A stretch of DNA of 64,000 nucleotides. Origin: an uncultured Pelagibacteraceae bacterium (lineage in GTDB: Bacteria > Pseudomonadota > Alphaproteobacteria > Pelagibacterales > Pelagibacteraceae). The position numbers and the translations under genes were made by a program. The stretch is taken from assembly GCA_902585365.1 (NCBI GenBank), contig CACIDF010000002.1, positions 1 to 64,000 of the forward strand, read 5' to 3'. The notes beneath the pieces were generated by a model. The model made no database searches and was not told the DNA's origin. It saw only the letters and a program-made list of their open reading frames with translations. Below, one piece after another: positions 55,914 to 63,999 of the stretch; positions within the stretch are counted from its first letter, which is position 1, and every line of letters begins with the position of its first letter.

Positions 55914-58453
55914 TTTACAATAAGATTAACTAATCTATTTTTCACTATAATATGCTTTAATAAATTTTTATCACTTAAAATATTTGATATTTTTTCGTCA
56001 TTTTTAATTTTGTTGATAACTTCTCTATCTTGTAAATCTCTTTCAATTTTAATTAACGATTTTTTCTTCCCATTAACTTGAATTACAATATTTACAAATT
56101 TATCCTCTAAATATTTTGACTCAGCCTTAGGCCATTCAATTTTTTTGTCATATTCTAAATCATTAATCGCCTCTGAAATTATATGTGGTATTACTGGCAT
56201 CATTAAAATTAAAATTTTAATGTAATTTTCTTTAATTATTAAGGCTTTATAATCTTTATCAATCTCTTTAACTAAAAAATTATAAGTTTCATAAATATTA
56301 GCAATAATTACATTGTAATTAAATTTTTCAAGATTTAATGAAATTTTTTGAATTAATCTATTTGTAAATACTGTAAGATCATTAATATCTTTACCACTTT
56401 TGTTTAATTTAATTTTTTCTAAAATTTTATTGTGTAGTGTCCAAAATTTATTAACAAATTTATAAGAAGCAACCATGCCTTGTTCTGACCATTGTATATC
56501 CTTTTCTGGCGGACTATCAGATAATATAAAAAGTCTTACTGCATCAGCTCCGTATGTCTCGATTATTTTTTCTGGGTCAATAACATTTTTTTTTGATTTT
56601 GACATTGATACTGATGGTCCGACAATAATCTTTTCTTTTTTATTGCTAACCTTAAAAAAATTCTTTCCATCTTCAGAAAACACTTCGTTGGGACTTAACC
56701 AATTATTATTCTTATCCTTATATGTTTCATGGCAAACCATACCTTGAGTGAATAATCCATCAAATGGTTCTTTTGATATAAAATTTTTATTCTTATGACC
56801 GAGTGCCAACATAAAAAATCTAGAGTATAATAAGTGCAATATCGCGTGTTCAACACCACCAATATACTGATCCACCGGCATCCAATATTTAATTTCCTCG
56901 AGATCATACCCGTAAGACTTATTATTCGGAGAGCAGAAACGAAGATAATACCAAGATGAGTCTACAAAAGTATCGAGTGTATCTGTGTCTAATTTATATT
57001 TTTTTCCCCTGATTGTAATTTTTCTCCATTCTTCTTGATGGTCTAAAGGATTTCCTCTCGTTTTAAGATTTATATTTTCAGGCAGTTTAATTGGCAATTG
57101 ATCTTCCGGGACAGTTTCATAATTTCCTTGATCATCATAGGCAATAGGTATTGGACAGCCCCAATATCTCTGTCTAGATATTCCCCAGTCTTTTAATCTA
57201 AAATTAATTTTTTTTTTGCCAGACTTTATTTCCTCAATTTTAGCAATTGCTTTAAATATAGCTTCATTTGGAGTATTTAATCCGTCTAAAAAAGAGGAAT
57301 TAACCATTATACCATCACCAACATAAGCTTCATCTTTTACCTCGAAATCTTCATTAACATTTTTGGGTTTTACAACGGTTTTAATCGGTAGATTGTATTT
57401 TTTTGCAAATTCGAAATCTCTTTGATCATGAGCGGGACACCCAAAGACCGCACCAAAACCATAGTCCATCAATACAAAATTTGCAAAATAAACTGGAACT
57501 TTTGTGTTATTGTCAAAAGGATTTATGGCTACCAAATCTGTTTTAAAACCTATTTTCTCAGCTTGCGCGATTGACTCCTCTGTTGTTCCAGTTTTTGAAC
57601 ATTCTTCTTTAAATTTTTGAAATTTCTTATCCTCTTCATAAAACTTTGAAATTGGATGATCAGCTGAAAGTGCCAAGAAAGAAAATCCAAATAAAGTATC
57701 TGGTCTAGTAGTGAAACATTTAATACTATTTATTGTTTTACTACCCTCGATTTTGAAGTCAATCTCACATCCAAATGACTTTCCGATCCAATTTTTTTGC
57801 ATCACTTTTACTTTATTTGGCCATTTTTCAAGCTGATCTAGACCTACCAAAAGTTCATCAGAGAATTCAGAAATCTTAAAAAACCATTGACTTAATTTTT
57901 TTCTTTCAACTGTAGCACCTGACCTCCATCCTTTGCCGTCGATTACTTGTTCATTAGCTAGAACAGTTTGGTCAACAGGATCCCAGTTTACATAATTCTC
58001 TTTTTTGTAAACTAAACCTTTTTTGTAAAGTTCTATAAAAAAAATTTGCTGGTGTTTATAATAATCAGGTGAACAAGTTGAAATTTCCCTATCCCAATCG
58101 ATTGAAAGACCTAACTTTTTAAGTTGGGATTTCATTACAGATATGTTTTTTTCTGTCCAATCCTTTGGATCTAAATTATTTTCCTTCGCAGCATTTTCCG
58201 CAGGCATACCAAAAGAATCCCAGCCCATGGGATGAAGAACATTAAAATTTTGAAGAGACTTATATCTAGCAAGAACATCACCAATTGTATAATTTCTTAC
58301 ATGTCCCATGTGTATCTTACCAGATGGGTAAGGAAACATTTCAAGGCAATAAAATTTTTTCTTATTACTATCTTCTTCTGTTTTAAAACTTTTATTCTTA
58401 AGCCAAAAACTTTGCCACTTTTCTTCTACTGTTTTAAAGTTATATCTTTCCAC
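55910..58453 (-). CDS. leuS: Leucyl-tRNA synthetase
   Basis: Class I synthetase of 847 residues. HIGH motif as [16 protein letters not shown] near residue 42, KMSKS as [14 protein letters not shown] near 620, the editing domain (CP1) about 220-415 with the conserved [16 protein letters not shown], and a leucine-specific block before KMSKS. Complete. Overlaps lptE by 4 bases, and lies 27 bases downstream of the DUF3576 lipoprotein gene. Confidence 0.98.
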   Translation of the reverse strand: MERYNFKTVEEKWQSFWLKNKSFKTEEDSNKKKFYCLEMFPYPSGKIHMGHVRNYTIGDVLARYKSLQNFNVLHPMGWDSFGMPAENAAKENNLDPKDWTEKNISVMKSQLKKLGLSIDWDREISTCSPDYYKHQQIFFIELYKKGLVYKKENYVNWDPVDQTVLANEQVIDGKGWRSGATVERKKLSQWFFKISEFSDELLVGLDQLEKWPNKVKVMQKNWIGKSFGCEIDFKIEGSKTINSIKCFTTRPDTLFGFSFLALSADHPISKFYEEDKKFQKFKEECSKTGTTEESIAQAEKIGFKTDLVAINPFDNNTKVPVYFANFVLMDYGFGAVFGCPAHDQRDFEFAKKYNLPIKTVVKPKNVNEDFEVKDEAYVGDGIMVNSSFLDGLNTPNEAIFKAIAKIEEIKSGKKKINFRLKDWGISRQRYWGCPIPIAYDDQGNYETVPEDQLPIKLPENINLKTRGNPLDHQEEWRKITIRGKKYKLDTDTLDTFVDSSWYYLRFCSPNNKSYGYDLEEIKYWMPVDQYIGGVEHAILHLLYSRFFMLALGHKNKNFISKEPFDGLFTQGMVCHETYKDKNNNWLSPNEVFSEDGKNFFKVSNKKEKIIVGPSVSMSKSKKNVIDPEKIIETYGADAVRLFILSDSPPEKDIQWSEQGMVASYKFVNKFWTLHNKILEKIKLNKSGKDINDLTVFTNRLIQKISLNLEKFNYNVIIANIYETYNFLVKEIDKDYKALIIKENYIKILILMMPVIPHIISEAINDLEYDKKIEWPKAESKYLEDKFVNIVIQVNGKKKSLIKIERDLQDREVINKIKNDEKISNILSDKNLLKHIIVKNRLVNLIVK

Positions 58454-58480
58454 AAAATTTATTTTAAAGATAAAATGTAT

Positions 58481-59056
58481 CTATTTTCTATTTTGATCTA
58501 ATATCTTACCCTTATTTTTTCCAGTTTTCTCGTAATATTTTTCAAAACCCTCTTTTTCCATAAGTGTAGCTTTCTTTAAAATAGCAAGTTTAATTTCTTT
58601 TTCCAATTTTGACTCAATTTTATTAGTACTACAATTTTCACTTTTACAAATTTTCTCAAAAATTGTAACATCTACGGCATCGGCTCTTATTTCATTAGTT
58701 AAAAACTTGACAGTAATTTTTAAATCTCTTGAATTTTCCGGATTTTTATTTTCAGCTGAAAACCAATCTGTAATAATTATTCCGCCCGAGTAACTTGCGT
58801 TAGTTAATGGAACAAAATCGAATATTTCTATTGATGCTCTCCATAATGGATTTGAAGAGGCAAAGTCAAAATCACCACCCCTGGTAGCTCCTTTACCAAA
58901 TCTTATTCCTCTTCCCTCTTTTATGTTTTTTCTAACTCTCTCGTCGACATTTACAGGATTATCTTTAACATCAGACCTTTTATAAATTCCGCATGAGTTG
59001 AGGCCAATTAAAATAGCCAAACAAAGAATTATATAAATCAACTTAAATCTAATCAT
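58481..59056 (-). CDS. DUF3576 domain lipoprotein
   Basis: Predicted outer-membrane or periplasmic lipoprotein. I choose the ATG at 59056 (191 residues) because the signal peptide MIRFKLIYIILCLAILIGLNSCG with lipobox LNSC starts there; a longer frame to 59107 adds a 17-residue stretch that looks non-coding. Body motifs of the family: GKGATRGGDFDFASSNPLWRASIEIFDFVPLTNASYSGGIIITDWFS (split over residues 60-110) and RADAVDVTIFEK. The role is not known; the gene commonly precedes leuS in Alphaproteobacteria. Confidence 0.88.
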   Translation of the reverse strand: MIRFKLIYIILCLAILIGLNSCGIYKRSDVKDNPVNVDERVRKNIKEGRGIRFGKGATRGGDFDFASSNPLWRASIEIFDFVPLTNASYSGGIIITDWFSAENKNPENSRDLKITVKFLTNEIRADAVDVTIFEKICKSENCSTNKIESKLEKEIKLAILKKATLMEKEGFEKYYEKTGKNKGKILDQNRK

Positions 59057-59123
59057 AAAAATAAGGTTAACGTAATAAAACTCATGAAATATAGCAAAAT
59101 ATGCCAAAATCCAATGTTTTTAT

Positions 59124-59141
59124 TGTGACTTTTATATCACA
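59124..59141. promoter_or_regulatory. CRP/FNR-like inverted repeat upstream of the porin
   Basis: TGTGA-N8-TCACA, 104 bases before the porin start. Half sites equal the CRP half-site, but the spacer is 8 rather than 6, so this may be another dimeric regulator's operator. The leader to 59244 holds further AT-rich sequence with no recognised riboswitch. Confidence 0.45.
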
Positions 59142-59244
59142 CATTATCAAAAAATGTCGATAAATTAATAATTCTAAGCGTTTTAGATCAATTTTTTGTT
59201 AAAAAACACCTGTTCATATGAATACAAATAAAAAGGAGTACTTT

Positions 59245-60324
59245 ATGAATAAATTTAAAAAACTTGGGCTTACTGCACTAGCGGGATCGTTAGTTGCATT
59301 TTCAGCTCACGCTGGTGAACTTACTGTAACAGGTGGTGCAAACATCACTTTAAAACACGGTAATGCAGCAAGCGGATCAAACACATCTGGTAGAGGTATC
59401 GGTACTGACAAAGACGTTGCTTTTACTGGTTCAGGTGAGCTTGACAACGGAACAACTTTTTCTGTTGTAACAGCTACAGTAGATAGTCAAACTGGATTAA
59501 CATCTGGTTACATTTCTATCGCAACACCATCATTTGGTTCATTCTTAATGGGTAACCACAGTGGTGCAGCTCACTACAAATACGACGAAGAAGTTCCAAC
59601 TGCTTACGAGCAACTTTCAGATATTACAGCGCTTGTAACGACAAACAAAGTTGGTGACTTTATGGATAACAACCACATAACTTATACTTCACCTACATTT
59701 GATTTTGGTGGAGCGTCAATTACACTTGACTTAGGTTATGCGTCTGACGCGAATGACACACAAACAGGTGATGGTGGAACACCAGGTGGCGGAACTTATG
59801 GTTCTGGTACAGAAGCTGGTATAACTATCGCTTATGACGCTCTTAAAATTGGTGTTTATGGTGCTGAGAGAGAAAATAATAGAACAGCAACAGCAAACGT
59901 TGATGATGTAAGAGATGAGTTCAATGGTGTATGGTATGCGAAATATTCTTTCGGTCCAGTAACTATTGGTTATTCAGAGTCATACCTAGATTCAGGTGTT
60001 ACAGGTTCTGCAGAAGGAGTAAACGCTGCAAAAACTTTGAGAACAGCTGCTGGTATCTTTGAAGGAAATCAAATGGGTATTGCGTTTAACGTAAACGACA
60101 ACCTATCAATTTCTTACTCAGAGTCAGAAGAGACATATGACGCTCAGGACAATGCTTCAACAGCAGTGGCTGACGTAGATATGGAAGTTGATGCAATTCA
60201 ATTTGCATACTCTATGGGTGGTATGTCAATCAAAGCATATCAAATGGATGTAACAAATCCTGCGTTTGATGAAAATGCTGATGATTCAAAAGTAACTGAA
60301 ATTGCTTTAGGACTTGCGTTCTAA
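59245..60324 (+). CDS. Outer-membrane porin
   Basis: Beta-barrel porin of the alphaproteobacterial type, 359 residues. Start set at the ATG at 59245, which has a good AGGAG ribosome-binding site (59234-59238) and begins the signal peptide MNKFKKLGLTALAGSLVAFSAHA; an upstream in-frame ATG at 59218 adds only 9 residues before the RBS. Mature protein begins GELTVTGGANITL, alternates polar/hydrophobic residues in strands, and ends with an aromatic Phe (EIALGLAF), needed for barrel assembly. Codons are more C/G-ending than in the neighbours and a strong terminator follows: signs of a very abundant protein. Confidence 0.93.
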   Translation: MNKFKKLGLTALAGSLVAFSAHAGELTVTGGANITLKHGNAASGSNTSGRGIGTDKDVAFTGSGELDNGTTFSVVTATVDSQTGLTSGYISIATPSFGSFLMGNHSGAAHYKYDEEVPTAYEQLSDITALVTTNKVGDFMDNNHITYTSPTFDFGGASITLDLGYASDANDTQTGDGGTPGGGTYGSGTEAGITIAYDALKIGVYGAERENNRTATANVDDVRDEFNGVWYAKYSFGPVTIGYSESYLDSGVTGSAEGVNAAKTLRTAAGIFEGNQMGIAFNVNDNLSISYSESEETYDAQDNASTAVADVDMEVDAIQFAYSMGGMSIKAYQMDVTNPAFDENADDSKVTEIALGLAF

Positions 60325-60343
60325 TCTGATTTTTTACTAAAAT

Positions 60344-60898
60344 TTAAAACGGCCCAGTATTTATACTCGGGCCGTTTTTTTTTATCCAAGATATTCCTGC
60401 GAAACCTTGTACTCTGCACATCTTAAGGTGTTTGATATTTTCGTAGTTTATTCCACCTAAAGAAATAATATCTTTTTTCGTGTTTAATTTAATTATATTG
60501 AATTTAGTAACCCCTAAAAAACTTCTATTCTTCTTAGTTTTAAATATAGGACTTAAAAAAATCTTAGTACAACCTTGATTTTCTTTGATAATAACTTCTT
60601 TAACATTGTGTGCAGATCCTATTATTTCAAAATTCTTTTTTGGAATATTTTTGTAATTTAATATTTTATTAAATGCAGGAATATAAACCCCATCAAAATT
60701 AAATCTTAAAGCCAATTTCAAGCTGTTAGATATATATACTTTTCTTCTTTGTTTCTTACAAAAAGTCACTAATTGCAAAATTTCTTTTGTATTAAAACTG
60801 CTAGAGTAATTTCTATATATTATGTTTATTGTCTTATTTAATTTATAGATTTCATCTTTGTTAAATTTGTTTATATAATAGTAAATAGATTTAAACAT
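60344..60898 (-). CDS. Thiamine-phosphate synthase (ThiE/TenI)-like protein
   Basis: TIM-barrel homologue of ThiE/TenI, 184 residues from the ATG at 60898 (a longer frame to 60937 would run into yggS). Seen are FEIIGSAHNVKEVIIKENQGCTKIFLSPIF, KNRSFLGV and IISLGGINYENIKHLKMCRVQGFAGIS, which parallel the ThiE GxSxH, GPIFPT and GGI segments. The early phosphate/metal motif DGVHVG is changed to DGVYIPAF, so it may not be a working thiamine-phosphate synthase; TenI-like roles are possible. The C-terminal residues are encoded by the porin terminator. Divergent from yggS with no base between the start codons. Confidence 0.78.
   Translation of the reverse strand: MFKSIYYYINKFNKDEIYKLNKTINIIYRNYSSSFNTKEILQLVTFCKKQRRKVYISNSLKLALRFNFDGVYIPAFNKILNYKNIPKKNFEIIGSAHNVKEVIIKENQGCTKIFLSPIFKTKKNRSFLGVTKFNIIKLNTKKDIISLGGINYENIKHLKMCRVQGFAGISWIKKNGPSINTGPF
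60346..60381 (+). terminator. Rho-independent terminator of the porin, within the opposing gene
   Basis: Stem AAAACGGCCC (60346-60355) with GGGCCGTTTT (60369-60378), extended inward by AGTA/TACT with one bulged base and a TTTA loop, followed by a T-run. It lies wholly in the 3' end of the minus-strand ThiE-like gene and encodes its last residues. Confidence 0.92.
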
Positions 60899-61540
60899 AT
60901 GGAAAACGTAGTAAAAAATTTTAATGTAATAAAGCAAGAAATTATAGATAAAAAGAATGTTAAATTAGTTGCTGTTAGTAAAACTTTCTCAATTAGCCAT
61001 ATATTGCCCATAATTAACGAAGGTCACACTGATTTTGGTGAAAACAAAGTACAAGAAGCAATGGAGAAATGGACAAGTATTAAGCAAGACTTTCCAAAGA
61101 TCAATTTACATTTAATAGGTAAATTGCAAACAAATAAAGTTAAGTTTGTTTTACCTTTATTTGATTATATACATTCCTTAGATAATCTTAAGTTAGCAAG
61201 TAAGATAGCAGACGAGCAAATAAAAAAAAATTTTAAGCCCAAAATTTTTATACAAATTAATATTGGTGAAGAATCTCAAAAAAGTGGGATTGAAATAAGT
61301 AATTTAGAAAATTTTTATAAAAGATGCATTGAGGAATTTAAATTAAATATAATTGGGCTAATGTGTATTCCACCATTTGATAAAGATTCTAAAAGTTATT
61401 TTATAAAAATGAGAGAATTATCTGAAAATTTAAATTTAAAAGATATAAGTATGGGCATGTCAGATGATTATATGGAGGCTATAGAACAAGGATCAACATT
61501 TATAAGAGTAGGCTCAAAAATATTCGGTGCAAGAGTTTAA
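60899..61540 (+). CDS. PLP homeostasis protein (YggS/PROSC)
   Basis: Fold-type III PLP-binding protein that buffers pyridoxal phosphate. 213 residues. The PLP Lys is in VKLVAVSKTFSIS near residue 27; further marks are FGENKVQEAMEKW, LHLIGKLQTNKV, FIQINIGEESQKSGIE, GLMCIPPF, SMGMSDDYMEAIEQGSTFIRVGSKIFG. A complete, ordinary member. Starts one base after the divergent ThiE-like start; overlaps the L,D-transpeptidase gene by 4 bases (convergent). Confidence 0.96.
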   Translation: MENVVKNFNVIKQEIIDKKNVKLVAVSKTFSISHILPIINEGHTDFGENKVQEAMEKWTSIKQDFPKINLHLIGKLQTNKVKFVLPLFDYIHSLDNLKLASKIADEQIKKNFKPKIFIQINIGEESQKSGIEISNLENFYKRCIEEFKLNIIGLMCIPPFDKDSKSYFIKMRELSENLNLKDISMGMSDDYMEAIEQGSTFIRVGSKIFGARV

Positions 61541-62028
61541 TAAATTTTAATTTTTGAATTTTTATTAATTATTTTTAATAGTATTAATAAATCGTTTTTT
61601 TTTAGAGCTATACAACCTTCAGTAGGACTATAATTTTTTGTTAAATGAATAAAAATTGCACTTCCTTTGAATGGTTTTGTTTTTTTTGTATTATACTCTA
61701 TAACAATTAAAATATCATAAGTGCTATCTCTTCTATAAAATTTTTCACCTTTATTTTTTTTATCTAAAACAATTTCTTTATTATATTTCTTATTGTATGG
61801 ATCATCGCACCAACCCATATTTTTGGTAATCTTTTTAGTTTTTAATACTGTTTCTGGTTTATTAACTCTATCTGATCGGTAATAAACCTTACCAACTTTA
61901 AAAATTCCAATCGGGGTGCAACTATCTCCCTCAGTTTTTTTTGATTTTAAACCTTTTTTACCAATAGAGCATTTGAACTTAAATTCATCAACAATTAAGT
62001 ATTCTTTATTTTTTAATTTTAATAACAT
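61537..62028 (-). CDS. L,D-transpeptidase (YkuD) family protein
   Basis: 163 residues, one YkuD-like domain without a signal peptide or LysM domain. The active site is complete: GDSCTPIGIFKVGKVYYR early, AIFIHLTKNYSPTEGCIALKKNDLL late, giving His-x(10-15)-S/P-x-x-GC with catalytic Cys near residue 140. Short YkuD proteins of this type (COG3786-like) probably cross-link peptidoglycan or anchor proteins, although lack of a signal peptide is odd. Divergent from the winged-helix gene by 11 bases. Confidence 0.9.
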   Translation of the reverse strand: MLLKLKNKEYLIVDEFKFKCSIGKKGLKSKKTEGDSCTPIGIFKVGKVYYRSDRVNKPETVLKTKKITKNMGWCDDPYNKKYNKEIVLDKKNKGEKFYRRDSTYDILIVIEYNTKKTKPFKGSAIFIHLTKNYSPTEGCIALKKNDLLILLKIINKNSKIKIY

Positions 62029-62039
62029 ATTATAATCTA

Positions 62040-62640
62040 ATGCATTCGCAAAAGTTGCATATTTTAAATATACCAGAATTAGATAAAATTATTATAGAAA
62101 TCAGAGATTATCTTAATTACGAGATTAATAACTTCACTGAAAAAAAGGAATTGATAAAAAAAATCGATGAAGACAGCAAATTTTTAGAAAATTCAATAAT
62201 TATTGTTAATCAGAAAGACTTTTTTTCATTAAAAAACAAAACTAATGAAAAACAAATTTATTGTATTACAAAATTTCCAATAAAAATCTCTAATTTATTC
62301 GATCAATTAAATGCAAGATTAATACAACAAAATTACTCAGTTCAATCAAATATTAATATAAACAAATATATATTAGATATTAATTCTAGAATGTTAAAAA
62401 AAATCAGATAAAGAATTAAAATTAACTGAACGAGAAATTGATACTATTTTATTTCTTAAAAATGAAAATAAACCAGTTAATGTGGATATTCTTCAAAAAA
62501 AGGTTTGGAAATATGGTCAAGATTTAGAAACCCATACAGTTGAGACACATATTTATAGATTAAGAAAAAAAATCAAAGACACATTCAACGATGTCTCTTT
62601 TATAGAAAGTAAAAAGGATGGATATATAATTAATGAGTAA
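62040..62640 (+). pseudogene. OmpR-type response regulator (degenerate receiver + winged helix) split by a frameshift
   Basis: First frame (62040-62411, 123 residues) looks like a degenerate receiver domain: opening LHILNIPELDKIIIEIRDYL, middle SIIIVNQKDFF, end FPIKISNLFDQLNARLIQQ. It stops just after an eight-A run (62396-62403). Moving to the +1 frame, equal to seven A's, restores DKELKLTEREIDTILFLKN, then VNVDILQKKVWKYGQDLETHTVETHIYRLRKKIKDTF and KKDGYIINE, a textbook OmpR winged helix ending at the TAA at 62640. The acidic Asp cluster of true receivers is missing. Either a real or sequencing frameshift, or transcriptional slippage on the A-run. 62633-62640 overlap the ArfA-like gene. Confidence 0.8.
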
Positions 62641-62740
62641 GAAAAATCCTCTTAAGAGAGACCTATTTACCAAAAAATATAAACCTAGAATTATTAAACC
62701 AAAAAAAGGAAAAGGTAGTTTTAAAAGAAAAAAAAATTGA
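62633..62740 (+). CDS. ArfA-like alternative ribosome-rescue protein (35 aa)
   Basis: Read by hand: ATG at 62633, TGA at 62738-62740. Thirty-five residues, very basic. It reads MSKKNPLKRDLFTKKYKP, then RIIKPKKGKGSFKRKKN, which resembles the ArfA family core (DPLFRxRV..KKGKGSYxRK), a protein that recruits release factor RF2 to stalled ribosomes. E. coli ArfA has a longer C-terminus that must be lost for activity; this one is already short. Overlaps the regulator gene by 8 bases (ATGAGTAA) and abuts the convergent msrB stop. An alternative is an unrelated basic ribosomal-associated peptide. Confidence 0.65.
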   Translation: MSKKNPLKRDLFTKKYKPRIIKPKKGKGSFKRKKN

Positions 62741-63217
62741 TTAATTGTTAGTTGATGGTTTAAATATTAAACAAAGACCATTATTACAAAACCTTTTTCC
62801 AGTTTCACTTGGACCATCTGCAAAAACATGTCCATGATGAACACCGCAATTTGCACAATGATATTCAATTCTTTTCATTCCAAATGAGTAATCAACTTTA
62901 GTTTTAAATGCACCAGGTAAAGCCTCCGTAAAAGATGGCCAACCAGTACCGCTGTCAAACTTAGCAGTAGATGCAAACAATTTTGCACCGCAGTTTGCGC
63001 AATGATAAAAACCCTCTCTTTTTTCATTCAAAAGATCACTTGTAAACGGCCTTTCTGTTCCTTCATTAAACATTATTTCTTTTTGTTTTTTGGTGAGATT
63101 TTCATTTATTACTTTTTTTGTGACAGCTTTTACAAACCTAAAAGGCATTAAAAAAAAAGATAAAAATGTTATACCAAGCAATTTTATAAAAGTTCTTTTA
63201 TTTAAATTAGATTTCAT
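62741..63217 (-). CDS. msrB: Peptide-methionine (R)-S-oxide reductase, exported type
   Basis: Reduces the R form of methionine sulfoxide in proteins. 158 residues: an N-terminal hydrophobic segment (about 8-30, NKRTFIKLLGITFLSFFLMPFRF), suggesting export or membrane anchoring, then the MsrB domain with GTERPFTSDLL, zinc CxxC pairs YHCANCGAKLF and YHCANCGVHHGHVF, SGTGWPSF, and the catalytic Cys in KRFCNNGLCLIFKP. The typical RYCINSASL is changed to RFCNNGLCL but keeps Cys. Overlaps the DUF4149-like gene by one base. Confidence 0.95.
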   Translation of the reverse strand: MKSNLNKRTFIKLLGITFLSFFLMPFRFVKAVTKKVINENLTKKQKEIMFNEGTERPFTSDLLNEKREGFYHCANCGAKLFASTAKFDSGTGWPSFTEALPGAFKTKVDYSFGMKRIEYHCANCGVHHGHVFADGPSETGKRFCNNGLCLIFKPSTNN

Positions 63218-63609
63218 TATTTTATTAATATTATTATAAGGAATATCATCTGCACCAGGTTTATCAGTACAGACACAAAATGTGATACTTTGAAGTACTT
63301 TTCTTTACCATTGTCTTTAAATTTATTTATCAATGGCATTAAAAAAAAATTAGAAACAAAAAACAAAATACAAATAGACAGCATTAAGTAAAATTTAAGA
63401 CTAAAATCACTTAAATAAGCGATCAATAAAACAACAATTAGGCTGATACTAAGATTTAGTAAGTAATATAATGGAAATATACCTCTAATAAATTTTCTAG
63501 CATATTCTTCGTTTAAAAATCTAAATGTAGATGGTGCAACAACAAATGAAAAAAAAAGCATAATCCCCAAAAGTATCGCAGTTAAATATGTAATGCTTTG
63601 TTCAATCAT
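63217..63609 (-). CDS. DUF4149/TMEM205-like integral membrane protein
   Basis: 130 residues with four predicted spans (about 4-25, 45-68, 72-92, 108-129). Opening YLTAILLGIMLFFSFVVAPSTFRFL has the Pro/Phe-rich motif of the DUF4149 family, and the span order is right. Function not established. It shares one-base overlaps with msrB and with the heme-monooxygenase-like gene; the trio might serve oxidative stress protection at the envelope, but this is inference. Confidence 0.82.
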   Translation of the reverse strand: MIEQSITYLTAILLGIMLFFSFVVAPSTFRFLNEEYARKFIRGIFPLYYLLNLSISLIVVLLIAYLSDFSLKFYLMLSICILFFVSNFFLMPLINKFKDNGKEKYFKVSHFVSVLINLVQMIFLIIILIK

Positions 63610-63911
63610 TATAAAACAACTTCAAATCCCTCAAAATTAGGCGCACCTAAATAAAGATCTTGATGTTGACCAGCATTCTTATGAGCTAACCTGAAGGCTT
63701 CTGATTTAGTCCAATTAATAAAGTCCTCTTTTGAATTCCATATACTATGTGATGCATACAAGGTAAATTCTTCATTAGTATTTCCTTTAACTAAATGAAA
63801 TTCTTTAAAACCTGGCACGCCTTTTAAATGAGTGTCTCTATTTTTCCAAACACTCTCAAAATCTTGTTCCTTTCCAAGTACAATTTTAAATCTATTCATC
63901 GCTATAAACAT
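63609..63911 (-). CDS. Antibiotic-biosynthesis/heme-degrading monooxygenase-fold protein
   Basis: 100-residue dimeric alpha/beta-barrel protein of the ABM superfamily, close to HmoA/Isd-type enzymes: IAMNRFKIVLGKEQDFESVW at the start with the conserved Asn, then FTLYASHSIWNSKEDFINWTKSEAFRLAHKNAG with the conserved Trp and His. This arrangement fits heme degraders, but quinone- or polyketide-oxidising relatives look similar. First gene of the three-gene set with DUF4149 and msrB. Promoter should lie in the 89 bases to the window end. Confidence 0.88.
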   Translation of the reverse strand: MFIAMNRFKIVLGKEQDFESVWKNRDTHLKGVPGFKEFHLVKGNTNEEFTLYASHSIWNSKEDFINWTKSEAFRLAHKNAGQHQDLYLGAPNFEGFEVVL

Positions 63912-63933
63912 TGTGACTATATATATTTATTAC

Positions 63934-63999
63934 ATATGGTTTTATAGCTTAATCAGTGTGACACTCTGTTGCTTAAAAATTATAAATAAATAACCATAT
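63934..63999. promoter_or_regulatory. Nested inverted repeats upstream of the heme-monooxygenase-like gene
   Basis: Outer arms ATATGGTT (63934-63941) and AACCATAT (63992-63999), and a centrally placed AGTGT-G-ACACT (63955-63965). Either an operator or part of a structured leader. Possible control of the ABM-DUF4149-msrB operon or of a gene beyond the window. Confidence 0.4.

Noticed and set aside
59057-59107. Upstream extension of the DUF3576 gene
   Set aside because: Seventeen extra residues precede a perfect lipoprotein signal; the later start is far more likely.
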